From assembly GCA_015143295.1 (NCBI GenBank), contig CM026567.1, forward strand, positions 11,798,416 through 11,862,415: a DNA stretch of 64,000 nucleotides, written 5' to 3'. Positions 1-11,099 of this stretch are shown one piece after another. This DNA is from Tetracentron sinense (Eukaryota > Streptophyta > Magnoliopsida > Trochodendrales > Trochodendraceae). A program made the translations under genes and the position numbers. The notes beneath the pieces were generated by a model. The model saw only the letters and a program-made list of their open reading frames with translations. It did no database searches and was not told the origin of the DNA. The first letter of the stretch is position 1, and each line of letters begins with the position of its first letter.

Positions 1-609
1 CATTATCTCCAATTAAGGAGTAGTGGATTCCTTATTGAGTGTTTACACACTTCTCCAAACATTGTGTACATGACCTAACGTACCCGAAGTTAGTCCCGTG
101 TATTGGGCATTGCCATTTGGCACATCAAAGTCATATAGACAAATGTTTGAGAAGATGTTAACCTCTCAGGTCTAAGGATAATTTGTCTAATGGATAACCC
201 TAATACAATCTAACAGTGTATTCCATAGGGTATCCACTTATGACCCTGTTCAGTATTATGTACTTACTACATATACTCACATGTTAGTCAAGAGTCAACA
301 CTTTCTATGAATGAGATTCATCACACTATTTTATTGAACTACACATGTACAAGCATGGTGAAGTACGAGGCCCAACCAGTAGTCTAGAGGCTTAGAACAA
401 TATTAGGTTTACAAGGAACTGGAAAATCATATCTCCTCGCAACCTTTGCATGATTTTCCTACAATGTTTACCTATAGAACTTTATGTCATCATCAAATGA
501 GATAGTAATTATTATAAATACTCTTTATAGTTGGTTGTGTGAATGTTATGCTTCTCTAATCAATATAGAAAAGTCTTATATTGCCTTTTGAGGGCATATA
601 TGTCCAACA
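1..609 (-). mobile_element. Ty1/copia LTR, right-hand part (solo LTR or 5' LTR)
   Basis: These bases are nearly identical to 63118-63726, where the same sequence ends in ccaaca beside a polypurine tract. The right end (ccaaca, 609) abuts sequence that matches the interior of the LTR of element A at 30392, so this LTR inserted into A's 5' LTR. Read on the minus strand it starts TGTTGG, the usual copia LTR start. The left end is outside the window, so a solo LTR and the 5' LTR of an element running leftwards cannot be told apart. No coding sequence is seen. Confidence 0.8.
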
Positions 610-703
610 CTTTAGTTATGTTATTTGTGTATGTTTAATTTTATCTAAGCGGTGTGAAGTACTTTAAAATGCTTAAGCAAATAAAGGATGAAAAAATAGA
701 GCA

Positions 704-932
704 TGCGATCGATCGCAGGGGACCTACGATCAATCGCACTTGGACTTGGAACTTGGGACTTGGGAAATTTTCTGTTCTGTATGCGATCGATCTCACGTGA
801 GCTACAATCAATCGCACTGAATACAAAAATTTGAGAGAATTTCTTCTTCTTTTGTGATCCATTTCAACTGAGTATGATCGATCACAGGTAAGCTACGATC
901 GATCGCACTATTCGAGCGATTGATCACAGTCA
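704..932 (+). promoter_or_regulatory. Palindrome cluster in the U3 of the element A LTR
   Basis: The perfect 14-nt palindrome TGCGATCGATCGCA lies at 704-717. Degenerate copies follow near 727, 781, 803, 870, 894 and 915. The 3' LTR has the matching set between 30484 and 30712, about 50 bp upstream of its TATA box. Function is unknown; a repeated transcription-factor site is an inference from position and repetition. Confidence 0.7.
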
Positions 933-1111
933 CGCATCAGGTTTATTTTTTGAGTTACGGAAATCTTGGTTTTAAACCCCTAGGCCTTTCTAATTCGAGG
1001 GTTTTAGGCTTTGAAGAGTTTCTAACCTAATTTGGGAGAGATTTGGGGAAAAACCTAGGGTTTAAGAGAGTTTTAGCTTGGAGAAGAAGGAGATTGCTCC
1101 AAGGAAAGGGA

Positions 1112-1975
1112 TAAATCTTGGAGTTCACCCCAGAGCTTTAAGGAGCTTTCTCTAGCGCTTTGGAACGAAGGCAAAGATCCCTAAGATCAGTATACTTTAC
1201 AACCTAATTCTATTAAGATGTTTTGTATGTTATAGAAATATGGAAATGAAGATATATGTAAGTTTTTCATATTTTATGCTTAGATTATAGATATTGGAGT
1301 ATGAAATGAGAATTTTAAATGATTTAGGTTTTATTAAGTATGTTTGCTATTATGGAATTGGAAATGCTATGGAGGTGATGGATGTGATGAATGAAGGATG
1401 AAAAACACTATGGAGGAAGGGTTAGAGGTATGGTTGTGTATTGTGGATGATGTGTGTGGTGAATGGGCTATAATTATGGATGAAATGATAAATTATGGGT
1501 AAATGGTGAAATGAAGGAATTATATAAGCGAATTGTGAAGGAAGCTTGGAGATCGTCCCCAAAACTTTAAGGAACTTTCTCTAGTGCTTTGGATCGAAGG
1601 AAAGGATCCCTAAGGTCGATATACTTTCCAACCTAACTCTATTAAGATGTTTTGTATGTTATAGAAAGATGGAAATAAAGATCTATGTATGTTTTTCATG
1701 TTTTATGCTTAGATTATAGATATTGGAGTATGAAATGAGAATTTTAAGTGATTTAGCGATTTTTATGAAATACGTTTTGCTATTATGGAATTATAAATGC
1801 TATAGAGGTGATAGATGTGATGAATGGAGGATGGGAAACACTATGGAGGAAGGGTTGGAGGTATGGTTGTGTGTTGTGGATGATGTGTGTGGTGAATGGG
1901 CTATAATTATGGATGAAATGATATATGGGTAAATGGTGAAATAAAGGGAATTATAGAAGCGAATTGTGATGTTTA
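1112..1975 (+). repeat. Tandem duplication of about 430 bp in the 5' LTR of element A
   Basis: Unit 1 (about 1112-1543) and unit 2 (about 1544-1975) both run from the 'gcttggag' region through 'gggctataattatgg'. The 3' LTR (30903-31330) has one unit. Unit 2 matches the 3' LTR closely (for example gagatcgtccccaaaacttt in both), whereas unit 1 has many substitutions (gagttcaccccagagcttt). Confidence 0.85.
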
Positions 1976-3073
1976 TGTTATTATTATGTTTAGAAAAATA
2001 CATAATTATGATAAATAAGTATTAAGTATTGGTGTGTTAAACTATGCCTTATCTACTTTGTATGGTGATTGTTATTCGGGTAGGCCAAAACCTAGAGGAA
2101 GTCTTCCAGGTCGGAAATTCTCTAACCAGGTAGATGTACCCTAGTAGAGTTTCTTGGTGGAGGATCGGAATCTAAGGGATGGTCCATTTGAATTCTAATC
2201 ACGACACTTATACACATTTTTCACATGCATGGTAAGAAGTAAGGTCCACAGATCCACGTGTCTCACATGATTATGCATTGAATATAAATATGCCACATAT
2301 TATGCTATGAAAGAATGATCCCCTGGTTACGAACATACCACTCTATACGTTACCGCGATTATGTTACTCAACATGAAAACACAATGACAATATGCATTGA
2401 CGGGACCAAACACTATGAATTATGCATTGACGGGACCACACTCTATGAATCATGCATTTACAGGATAAGTTGGTTATTATGGGCACGTATGAGTTATGCA
2501 TATATTTCGCACATGTATATGTTTAAGAGTCACAAGTACACGAGAGTAAAGATGATGATATATATGCTAGCATATTTTCGCACTCTGATTATGTCCATGT
2601 CATATGAAACTGTTATCGATTATGTAGATATGAATCAAATTATGATATTGATAATGTACTTGTATGTTATGTTGTTGATTAGATGGTACATACTTGAGTG
2701 TTTTCAATACCCAATCGACCTATTATTGTCGGCAGATATAGAGCAGGAGTACCCGGTGGAGCCGTGGATTGAGGAAATATGTCAAGGAAGAAGAATAAGG
2801 TGAGCCTCCGGTTGAGGAAGCTCAAGAGTTGGATAGGTTTCCGTACCATTAGGTCTTCTTTTACTTTTGAAAATGATTATAATAGACTTATGCTACTTCT
2901 AAATGCTGTTTAGACTACCTTACTTTTGTGGGTGATATTAGACTACTTTGGTTATGGTGGTTTAGATTGGATTGGTGATAGTTGTACAGGATGGTTTGAG
3001 TTTTATACATATCAAATTTTATTAGTGCTATTTTGGAGATTCGTGTTTAGCTTTGCCTTGCATGTATGAGATT

Positions 3074-4790
3074 TGTAAAGTCCATGTTTTTGTATTAGCA
3101 TATTCTGGTGTCAAAACAAGTGAGTCTAGGTATCTAGGAGTGGTCCTTGTGTCATTTTCGTCAAACATCCATGACAAGTGAAGTTGAAGCGCGTTGAAGA
3201 ATCGCTTGATCCACTCGGATGATCATTTCCTTCATAGAATGGTAAGTGACCTAGATACTATGTGACCATAGGTGGGATTTGACCAAGAATGATCCTAACA
3301 TGATGCCTTAGGTGGTAAGTGTCCTAGTCTAATCATACGGACCCTAAGTGATGAGATAAGTAGTGCAAAACAAGTTAACAATGCTGAATTTTTTTTAAAA
3401 AACCAAGGTTAGTTGTTTTATGCATATCTCCCAAACCGTAGCTTATATTTTACTCTATAATATGTCAAATCGACCGCATCAAAAATAGCTACAACTTTTG
3501 TGAAGGAACCAAGATCTGAAAATGAAGTTTTAAACCCTAGGTGATGAGATAAACAGTGCAAAACTTGTTTTAAAATCTGAAATTTTTTCAAAAAACTAAG
3601 GTTGCTTGTTTTGGGCATATATCACAAACCATAACTTATATTTTGCTTTATAATATATCAAATCGACTGTGTCGAAAAGAGATACAACTTTTATGAAGAT
3701 ACCAAGAGCTAAAAATGACGTTTTAAAATCATTTTTAGCCTCAAGGTCGACCTTGGGCGTTTTGGATCAACCCTGAATAGCCAAAAAACTGTATGGGGAA
3801 ATTGGATAGCAAGATAGGTTTTTTGAGGGTCGAACCTAAGGGACCTTTTGGTCAACCGAAGGTGTATTTTTGGTCGACCGAATGTGCCCCATGGGTCGAC
3901 CCTGATATGAGGGTTTTGCTAAAACGATTCTTTGGTTTCCTTCTTTGGTTTTTAACCTATTTTAGCAACTTCTAAATACCGTTTTTGATTCCCTTTATAT
4001 ATAGAACCCTTCCACTTCGTGGAGCACAACATAGGGAGTGTGTGGAGAGGGTTTTTAAGTTTCTCCATAGGTTATAAAACCTATGGACATTGGTGCTCTC
4101 CTCCCCTTTTGTTAGTACACAAAACCTAGAGTTTACAAGCAAAAAAGTTCCAATATTGCTTGTTTAGACTTGTGCATTGAAGGAGTCCATCTAGGTGATG
4201 ATTCTTATCAAACCATCAACCCATTCTGGATAGAACACCTTGGCCGGAGTATTCCTGAGCCTTATTGAAGGAGATCGATTTGAGAAGGATCGTAGTAGAG
4301 TGATTTGGTCGGTGGAATCCGAAGCCGTCATTGACGGAGATCGATCGGAAGATCGTGGACTGTTTTCGAGACACAAAGAGAAGTACAAGCGGCTGCGGTT
4401 GATCACGGGACTTGAGAGTACGTGGTGAATTTTTGAGGCATGGGGGACTAAGGACTGAAGGATCGTGGTGTCGAGTCCGAAGGAGTCAAGTTCGAGTCTT
4501 GTAAGTTCTTGTTTACTTTGTCTTAGTGGATTCTCATGGCTGGACTAGGTCACGTGGTTTTTCCCAGAAGGGTTTCCACGTAAACATTCTTGTGTTGTGG
4601 TTTGCTTGGCTTTCGATTTTCCGTACTTATAGTTCATCATCCCTTAACTTAATAACTTAATTGTTAAAACATAAAAAAGGGTAGATGGACTTATAGGAAG
4701 CCTTAACCATCCCATTGATCTTGTGAGATTCTCAACTCAAACCCTAGATTTGAGGTTCACCAAACGAAAAATTTTGATAATTTTTATTCC
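3074..4790 (+). repeat. 5' LTR of the SIRE-like element
   Basis: Matches 8045-9750 nearly end to end with scattered substitutions. A TATA box (tttatatata) lies near 3990-4000. Short palindromes built on GGTCGACC occur at about 3742-3905, upstream of the TATA. The string cttgtaagttcttg near 4499 resembles a splice donor, so a leader intron is possible. The 3' end of this copy is indistinct because the homology runs directly into gag-like sequence near 4785 with no recognisable PBS. Confidence 0.82.
3742..3905 (+). promoter_or_regulatory. GGTCGACC palindrome cluster upstream of the TATA (SIRE 5' LTR)
   Basis: The perfect palindrome CAAGGTCGACCTTG is at 3742-3755, with further GGTCGACC-type sites near 3829, 3874 and 3894. 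In the 3' LTR the first site reads CAGGGTCGACCCTG (8712-8725) and GGGTCGACCC recurs at 8734 and 8797. The two arms differ between LTR copies in a symmetric way that keeps the palindrome perfect in both. Confidence 0.65.
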
Positions 4791-4793
4791 AAT

Positions 4794-6275
4794 CTGAGTG
4801 ACATTGTCAATTCTAGCTTCAATTTAGGGGAAAGAATTCCTGAGTCCAAAATTGTTAGGAAATTTTGAGATCTCTACCTGAGAGATTTCGATCAAAGGTT
4901 ACCGCCATCGAGGAGAGCAAAAATGTTGATGCTCTCAAACTTGAAGAGTTGGTTGGTTCTCTCCAAACCTATGAGTTACATCTAAACCCATCTAAGAAAC
5001 CAAAATCTATTGCCTTGAAATCCATCAAGGAATCCATAGATGATTCAGATAGTGACTCTAAGGATGAAGAATAAGAGTTGGCTTTATTTGTGAAGAAATT
5101 CAGAAAATTTTTGAAACTTAATAAGAGATTTAATCCGAAAGGACAAAAATCTCATGAAAAGCCCAAGTCCAAGCCCTTTGAAAATAAGAAACATTTTAAA
5201 AGTGTGGACAAGAAATCCCAAGGTGTTCAATGCTATGAATGCCAAGGCTACAGCTATATTGCCACTGATTGCTTTAATAAGAAAAGATTTAAGGGCAAGG
5301 CAAGGGATGACAGTGAATCTGAATCTGAGGAATCAGATATTTCTTCTTGTGAGGAGACTAGGGGTTATGTGGCCTTCACTGCATCCTTATCTAGGATTGA
5401 GAAATCTTCTTCAAATGCTGTAAGTAACCAACAATGTAGTGATGGTGAGGAGGATGAAGAGAGTCAGAATGACTCAGATTCTGAGGGAGAGCTTGAGGCA
5501 ATCTATGATGAACTATTTCAAGAATGCCTAAAGCTGAAAAAGGTTCAGTTTTCCATGTCTAAAAAGATCAAATCTATTGAAATGGAAAAAGATGCCTTAG
5601 ACCAAGTGGCTTCGGGGTTAAGAGCTCTTGTGTCACAGCTTGAGGAAGAGAAGGCTTCCCTCCTGGCCAAGACTCAGCTTCTTGAATCTGAATTACATGT
5701 CTGTCTTGATGGAAAGACAAATCTTGAAATCAAGTGGGTTGATCTTGAGCAAAATCAGAGGTGTGGAGATGAGAAGGGAACTCCATCCACCTCAAACACT
5801 GAGCCTGGTGCTAAAAGGCACCCTCCTGGTAAAGGGAATGACCCTTCAACTCAGAAATTCATTCCTACATGTCATAAATGTGGAGTGAAGGGTCATATTA
5901 AGCCTCGATGTACTAAACTTCGAAGAATGCCCAATCATAGTTTTGAGAACCACAATAATTTTCATGAGAATCTTCAAAGGAGAGTTGGGGTCCTAGTGGA
6001 GAAGTCTAGGAGTTTGTGTGAAGATGTGATGAAAATTGCTCACAACTCTAGATAGTCGCATAGTCATGACACTCCTCATGCTAGATATAGAGGAGGTAAA
6101 GGGGAGAACCATAATGCCGGCCATAATTCTAGGACTTAATCCTGGAAAATGAGGAACAGGAGAAAGAGGCAAAAGGTCATACCTATTTCAACTGAAACGG
6201 TTAGAGACCAAAGGGTCAATCAAACTTCTAAAACCATTTGGGTGAGAAAGGAAGACCTGAAGGGCTTCACTTAGC
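4794..6275 (+). pseudogene. gag: SIRE-like Gag relic (truncated, frameshifted)
   Basis: Gag forms the virus-like particle and binds RNA. The frame opens in the middle of the UBN2-type domain (NLSDIVNSS, then LPERFRSKV and VGSLQTYEL), so the N-terminal part is absent. A 1-nt deletion near 4856 shifts the frame, and an in-frame TAA at 5072-5074 splits the rest. The long segment 5078-6055 holds a CCHC-like knuckle CYECQGYSYIATDC whose histidine is replaced by tyrosine, an acidic Ser/Glu-rich stretch, a coiled-coil-like Lys/Glu region, and an intact knuckle CHKCGVKGHIKPRC. After TAG at 6053 the homology continues brokenly to WVRKEDLKG near 6270. That is just before where the protease would begin; pol is deleted from there. 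Confidence 0.85.
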
Positions 6276-8044
6276 CCGTGCCTGTCATAACCTAGGGTGT
6301 GCTTGTATTGATATATCTTGTCCTAGTGCTATGCTATTTGTGTATACTAGTTTTTTTTGTGTTTATTTGCTTTGGTTTGTTTTTCTGTTTTTTTTTTTAT
6401 TTTGAAAAATCCAAAAACATTGAAAAACCATAAAATCCAAAATATTTTTGTCATGTTGCCCTTGTTTGACCTGCATGATCTCCATTCGTTGTGTAATCTT
6501 TATCTCTATACTTGTCCAGGGCTGAACATGAGTTTGTTGCTGATTGAAGATATGTCACCTTCATAGTCTCCTGGTTATGCTGAAAATTAGACCAGTTTTA
6601 ACTTGAACAGTTAGAGACTTATTCATGTGTGTATGCTTCACAAATTTCACATGCACTCTGACTGATTCTATTGAGAGTTCTATTTTCTAATCTGTAGGTG
6701 TATGGCTTATCCCAATAGTGTGACCTTGGATGACCAATCTAGAATGACCATTTTGTTAGTCATCCCCATTTTGTGTATCCTCCATGAGCTAAAATTGTTG
6801 CAATGAAAAGGGCTACCTACTGGGATAGTGTGAAAGTCACTATTAGATGCAAACAGTATGAAATGGCTACCTAGGCGGACAGTAGGTATCTATCTGGGTC
6901 ACTAGAGTGAAAGCCCCTGCTGCTAATAGCCAGGACTACCTACCTAGATAGTGTGAAAGCCATCATTGCATGAAAAGATATGATCAGATAAAGATCATAA
7001 AAAGAAATCTTACAAAGTTTGGAGGTATTTTACCAAAAATAAAAGAAAACTAATGAGTCAAATTAAATGGATACAGGAGCACTAAAATGTAAAAAATCAT
7101 CATATCTGGATCTAACTAGGTTTAACTTCTAAGATGTATGTCTTCGGGAGTCCCCTTAGTGGTTAATGTCATACCCTTGGAAAGGGAAAGAAACCTTGAT
7201 CTAGTATCTTGTCAGACCACCACTACACACAATGCTTCACGTTTGAACTGTTCACTAAATGTGTCTAAGTGAATTGGCTATGCTTTAGCATTCCATGAGA
7301 TTTAGTTAGATGGGTATCCTCAGTCGGACTAATTAATCATGTTCTTCATTGGATTTGTAATTTTAAATTACTATTGCTTGGAATGCTTTTGATGCATGGT
7401 TGTGTGGCACATGATATTTTTTTGTAATATTTTTGTGTGTTTCTTTCTTTTGGCATGGGCCTTTCTAGCATAGGTGCCATATTTTTTGTGGTATCCTTGA
7501 TCTTAGGGGGAGAAGATCAGGGTGAGTTGTTGAGGGAGAGTGTTGTGCTTGAGTTGTTGAGGGGGGCATTTGTGCTTTATATTTCTATCTCGTTCCCCAG
7601 TTTTTAGTCCCTCATTGTCTATTTTGATTGGTTGTACTGTGGTTGCCTTGATATTTCACTTTTTTTTAAATTGGTATATTTTTTTTGAATATTGGCTTCT
7701 TGCCTTCCTTTGGCAATTGTGCCAAAAAGGGGAAGAATGTTAGGGTAGTATTTCCCTCGTTCAGTACATTCCTTGCTTCACCTGTGATTACTTATTTTCA
7801 TATTCCACACATGCTTCACTGGGTATTTTGTTTTTAAGCATGTGCAGGTGCAAGGTTGCAGCAGATTGATTTTTCTTGGCAAGAGCTTAAGTGTCTGAAA
7901 TTAAGATGATTTGTTGATTGATGTCATGTAAGAGTGTTGGAGTCATGTAATGTCCTAATTCACCGTTTTGATGTGTTCGGGTGAGTTTGTGTCAAGTCAT
8001 GTACTTCAGTTTGGTTTTATCACGGAATTGCCAAAGGGGGAGAT
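6276..8044 (+). other. Non-coding 3' internal region and PPT of the SIRE-like element
   Basis: About 1.8 kb with no supported reading frame; a full-length SIRE element would carry pol here. It is T-rich, contains several short imprecise repeats of the form 'ctacctanntngatagtgtgaaag' (6800-6960), and has PPT-like purine tracts at about 7725 (aaaaaggggaagaatg) and directly before the 3' LTR (aaagggggagatt, 8032-8045). Confidence 0.7.
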
Positions 8045-9750
8045 TTTAAAGTCCATGCTTTTGTATTGGCATATTCCGGTGTCAAAACAAGTGAGTCTAG
8101 GTATCTAGGAGTGGTTCTTGTGTCATTTTCGTCACGCATCCACGATAAGTGAAGTTGAAGCGCGTTAAAGAATCGTTTGATCCACTCGGATGATCATTTC
8201 CTTCATAGGATGGTAAGTGACCTAGATACCATGTGACCACAGGTGGTATTTGACCTAGAATGATCCTAACATGATGCCTTAGGTGGTAAGTGTCCTAGTC
8301 TAATCATACGGACCCTAGGTGATGAGATAAGTAGTGCAAAACAAGTTAACAATGCTGAAATTTTTTCAAAAAACCAAGGTTACTTGTTTTATGCATATCT
8401 CCCAAACCGTAGCTTATATTTTACTCTATAATATTTCAAATAGACCATGTCAAAAATAGCTACAACTTTTGTGGAGGAACTGAGATCTGAAAACGAAGTT
8501 TGAAACCCTAGGTGATGAGATAAACAGTGCAAAACTTGTTTTAAAATCTGAAAATTTTTCAAAAAACCAAGGTTGCTTGTTTTAGGCATATCTCACAAAC
8601 CGTAGCTCAGATTTTGCTCTATAATATGTCAAATAGACTGTGTTGAAAAGAGCTACAACTTTTGTGAAAGACTAAGATCTGAAAATGATTTTTTAAAATC
8701 GTTTTTAGCCTCAGGGTCGACCCTGGGCGTTTTGGGTCGACCCTGAATAGCCAAAATACTGTATGGGGAAATTGGACAGCAAGATGGTTTTTTGAGGGTC
8801 GACCCTAAGGGACATTTTGGTCGATCAAAGGTGTATTTTTGGTCGACCAAATGTGCCCCATGGGTCGACCCTGATATGGGGGTTTTGCTAAAACGATTCT
8901 TTGGTTTCCTTATTTGGTTTTTAACCTATTTTAGCAACTTCTAAACACCGTTTTTTATTCCCTTTATATATAGAACCCTTCCACTTCATGGAGCACAACT
9001 TAAGGAGTGTGTGGAGAGGGTTTTTTAAGTTTCTCCATAGGTTATAAAACCTATGAAAATTGGTGCTCTCCTCACCTTTTGTTAGTACACAAAACCTAGA
9101 GTTTACAAGCAAAAAAGTTCCAATATTGCTTGTTTAGACTTGTGCATTGAAGGAGTCCATCTAGGTGATGATTCTTATCAAACCATCAACCCGTTCTGGA
9201 TAGAACACCTTGGTCGGAGTATCCTAGAGCCTTATTGAAGGAGATCGATTTGAGAAAGATCGTGGTAGAGTGATTTGGTCGGTGGAATTCGAAGCCGTCA
9301 TTGACGGAAATAGATCGGAAGATCGTGGACTGTTTTCGAGACACAAAGAGAGGTACAAGCGGCTGCAGTTGATCACGGGACTTGAGAGTACGTGGTGACT
9401 TTTTGAGGCGTAGAGGACTAAGGACTGAAGGATCTTGGCGTTGAGTCCGAAGGAGTCAAGTTGGAGTCTTGTAAGTTCTTGCTTACTTTGTCTTAGTGGA
9501 TTCTCATAGCTGGACTAGGTCCCGTGGTTTTTCCCGGAAGGGTTTCCACATAAAAATTCTTGTGTTGTGGTTTGCTTGGCTTTCGATTTTCCACCTTATA
9601 GTTCATCATCCCTTAACTTAATAACTTAATTGTTAAAATATCAAAAAGGGTAGATAGACTTATAGGAAGCCTTAACCATCCCATTGATCTTGTGAGATTC
9701 TCAACTCAAACCCTAGATTTGAGGTTCACTGAACGAATTTTGATTTTTCA
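8045..9750 (+). repeat. 3' LTR of the SIRE-like element
   Basis: Follows the PPT aaagggggaga. The canonical TG start has become TT (ttttaaagtcc against tttgtaaagtcc in the 5' copy). It ends tttttca at 9750. It carries the same palindromes upstream of a TATA-like site (cctttatatatag, about 8960). Scattered substitutions against the 5' LTR show the insertion is not very recent. Confidence 0.85.
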
Positions 9751-9824
9751 GGATTGGTAGGTTTAAGAAATGTAACGGGCCCAAAGTCCCATTATGTCCA
9801 AGGTGGGGTTTTTGGGTCGTTACA
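9751..9824 (+). repeat. Element A 5' LTR, terminal segment
   Basis: Resumes at the TSD ggatt and matches 32458-32530 of the 3' LTR, ending gggtcgttaca. Joined to 610-3073 it completes the 5' LTR. Confidence 0.88.
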
Positions 9825-9846
9825 GAGGTGGTATCAGAGCCCAAGG
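9825..9846 (+). other. Primer-binding site of element A
   Basis: The sequence tggtatcagagc (9829-9840) starts 4 nt after the 5' LTR end. It is complementary to the 3' end of initiator methionine tRNA, the standard primer of plant chromoviruses. Confidence 0.9.
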
Positions 9847-10029
9847 CATTAGAGTTCGTAGGGCTAAGGTATTAAGTGGAGGAATAAGGGGATTTGTCTA
9901 ACTTAGAAAACAACATCAAGTTTAGGACTTAAAATTTGTTGAAGATTAAGTCTTTGTGGACGTAGACTTAAGATTTTCATGCAAGCTTGCTCTTAAGTGA
10001 ATTGTTTTCTTCTTCTCAGGATTATAGAC

Positions 10030-10272
10030 ATGAGGAGAGGCGAGAGAAACAATAGGAATGGAGGAGGTAGTGTGACTGATGGGATACCCAAGAGAGTACC
10101 TACCAACCCAATGTGAGTTAAGCTATGGAGGCTATTGCTGCAACCATGACTCGACAGACCGAGTTTATGGCTCAGTAGATTGCCTTGCTAGCAGCCAAGC
10201 AAGCCAGGCAAGAGAGGCCAGTTGATGCCCACCCGCCCCGACCGCATGGAGTGGAAGCTTTCAGGAGGATGG
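10030..10272 (+). pseudogene. gag: Element A Gag relic, N-terminal segment
   Basis: The first ATG (10030) opens a basic Arg/Gly/Asn-rich start (MRRGERNNRNGGG) like the MRHGKRGRG start of element B's Gag. The frame reaches TGA after 25 codons, then continues out of frame with Ala/Gln-rich text typical of the Gag lead-in, up to the sequence for FRRM at 10270, where the solo LTR interrupts. It continues at 13581. Confidence 0.75.
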
Positions 10273-11099
10273 TGTGAGCACGGGTTTTTAAATCCTAATT
10301 AAATTTCACGAGATTAGAGTCGCCACATATTCATTTAGAAGGGATAAGTCCCCGGGATTTGGATAAGGTCTTGATTTGCGATTTGAGATTAGGGTAAGAG
10401 GTTCGGTTAGGTCCGGGGAAGGTGTTAGACACCCCAAGGCTTTCATTTTTATAATGGTTCCCTACTCCCTAGGTTTAGCCAATTAATGTCAAAGTTTGTT
10501 AAAATGCCAAGTGTTTAAGATAAGATAATTTAAGAAAGAAAAGCTAACTAGGTTCGAATCCGGATTGGGTTACCTACGTACTCACATTGGGATGAGATCA
10601 AACCAAGCGTAGTTCTGGCACATGAGCCCCGTGCCAAGACTAAGGGGTGTGTGTGTGTGTGCACCAAGGGTGGCTAATGGATTAGTCGGTATAATAGGGT
10701 TAAGTTGACCGAGGTTGGTCAAGTGTAAGGTATTAGGCCCAGTAGGCCAAGGGGTAGTCCGGTAGACTAGGATTTGGGTCCTGGTAGGCCAAGACAAAGT
10801 TTGACTAAGGTTAGGGTTGCTAACTGGGGTTAGGTCAAACTAATCATAGTTAGGGTTGCTAACCACAGTTAAAGAGGTATGGTCAAGCCCGATAGGCTGG
10901 GATTAGGTCCGGTAGGTCAAGGGTAGCCCGATAGGCTGCAATATAGGCCCGGTAGACCAAAGATGGATTTAACCGAGGTTAGGGTTGCTAACCGGGATTA
11001 AATGGGTATTAATCGTAGTTGGAGTGCTAACCTTGGTAAAAAGGTCCAAAAACAGTATGTTTGGTCTTTTTATATTTTTTGAGTGTTTTTGAGATTTTT

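Larger units (their letters stand above)
610..3073 (+). repeat. Element A 5' LTR, first segment
   Basis: Aligns with the 3' LTR from 30392 onward. It is interrupted at 3073 by the SIRE-like element and resumes at 9751. It differs from the 3' LTR in two structural ways: the TATA-containing decamer present at 30759-30768 is missing near 980, and a segment of about 430 bp is tandemly duplicated (about 1112-1975). The 162-codon open frame at 2315-2803 lies inside this LTR, resembles no protein and is broken in the 3' LTR copy. Confidence 0.88.
3074..9750 (+). mobile_element. SIRE-like Ty1/copia element, gag-only and non-autonomous
   Basis: Two direct repeats of about 1.7 kb flank an internal region with gag but no protease, integrase, RT or RNase H. 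The left end begins TG at 3074 after agatt; the right end finishes CA at 9750 before ggatt; the uninterrupted LTR of A near 32457 reads ggatt once, so this is a 5-bp TSD with one change. The Gag domain order (UBN2-like part, zinc knuckle, coiled-coil stretch, second knuckle) is that of the SIRE/Maximus lineage. It fits the class of gag-only terminal-repeat elements that need an autonomous partner. Confidence 0.87.

Noticed and set aside
2315-2803. 162-codon open frame on +
   Set aside because: Lies inside the 5' LTR of element A, resembles no domain, and the equivalent stretch of the 3' LTR (about 31673-32157) is interrupted.
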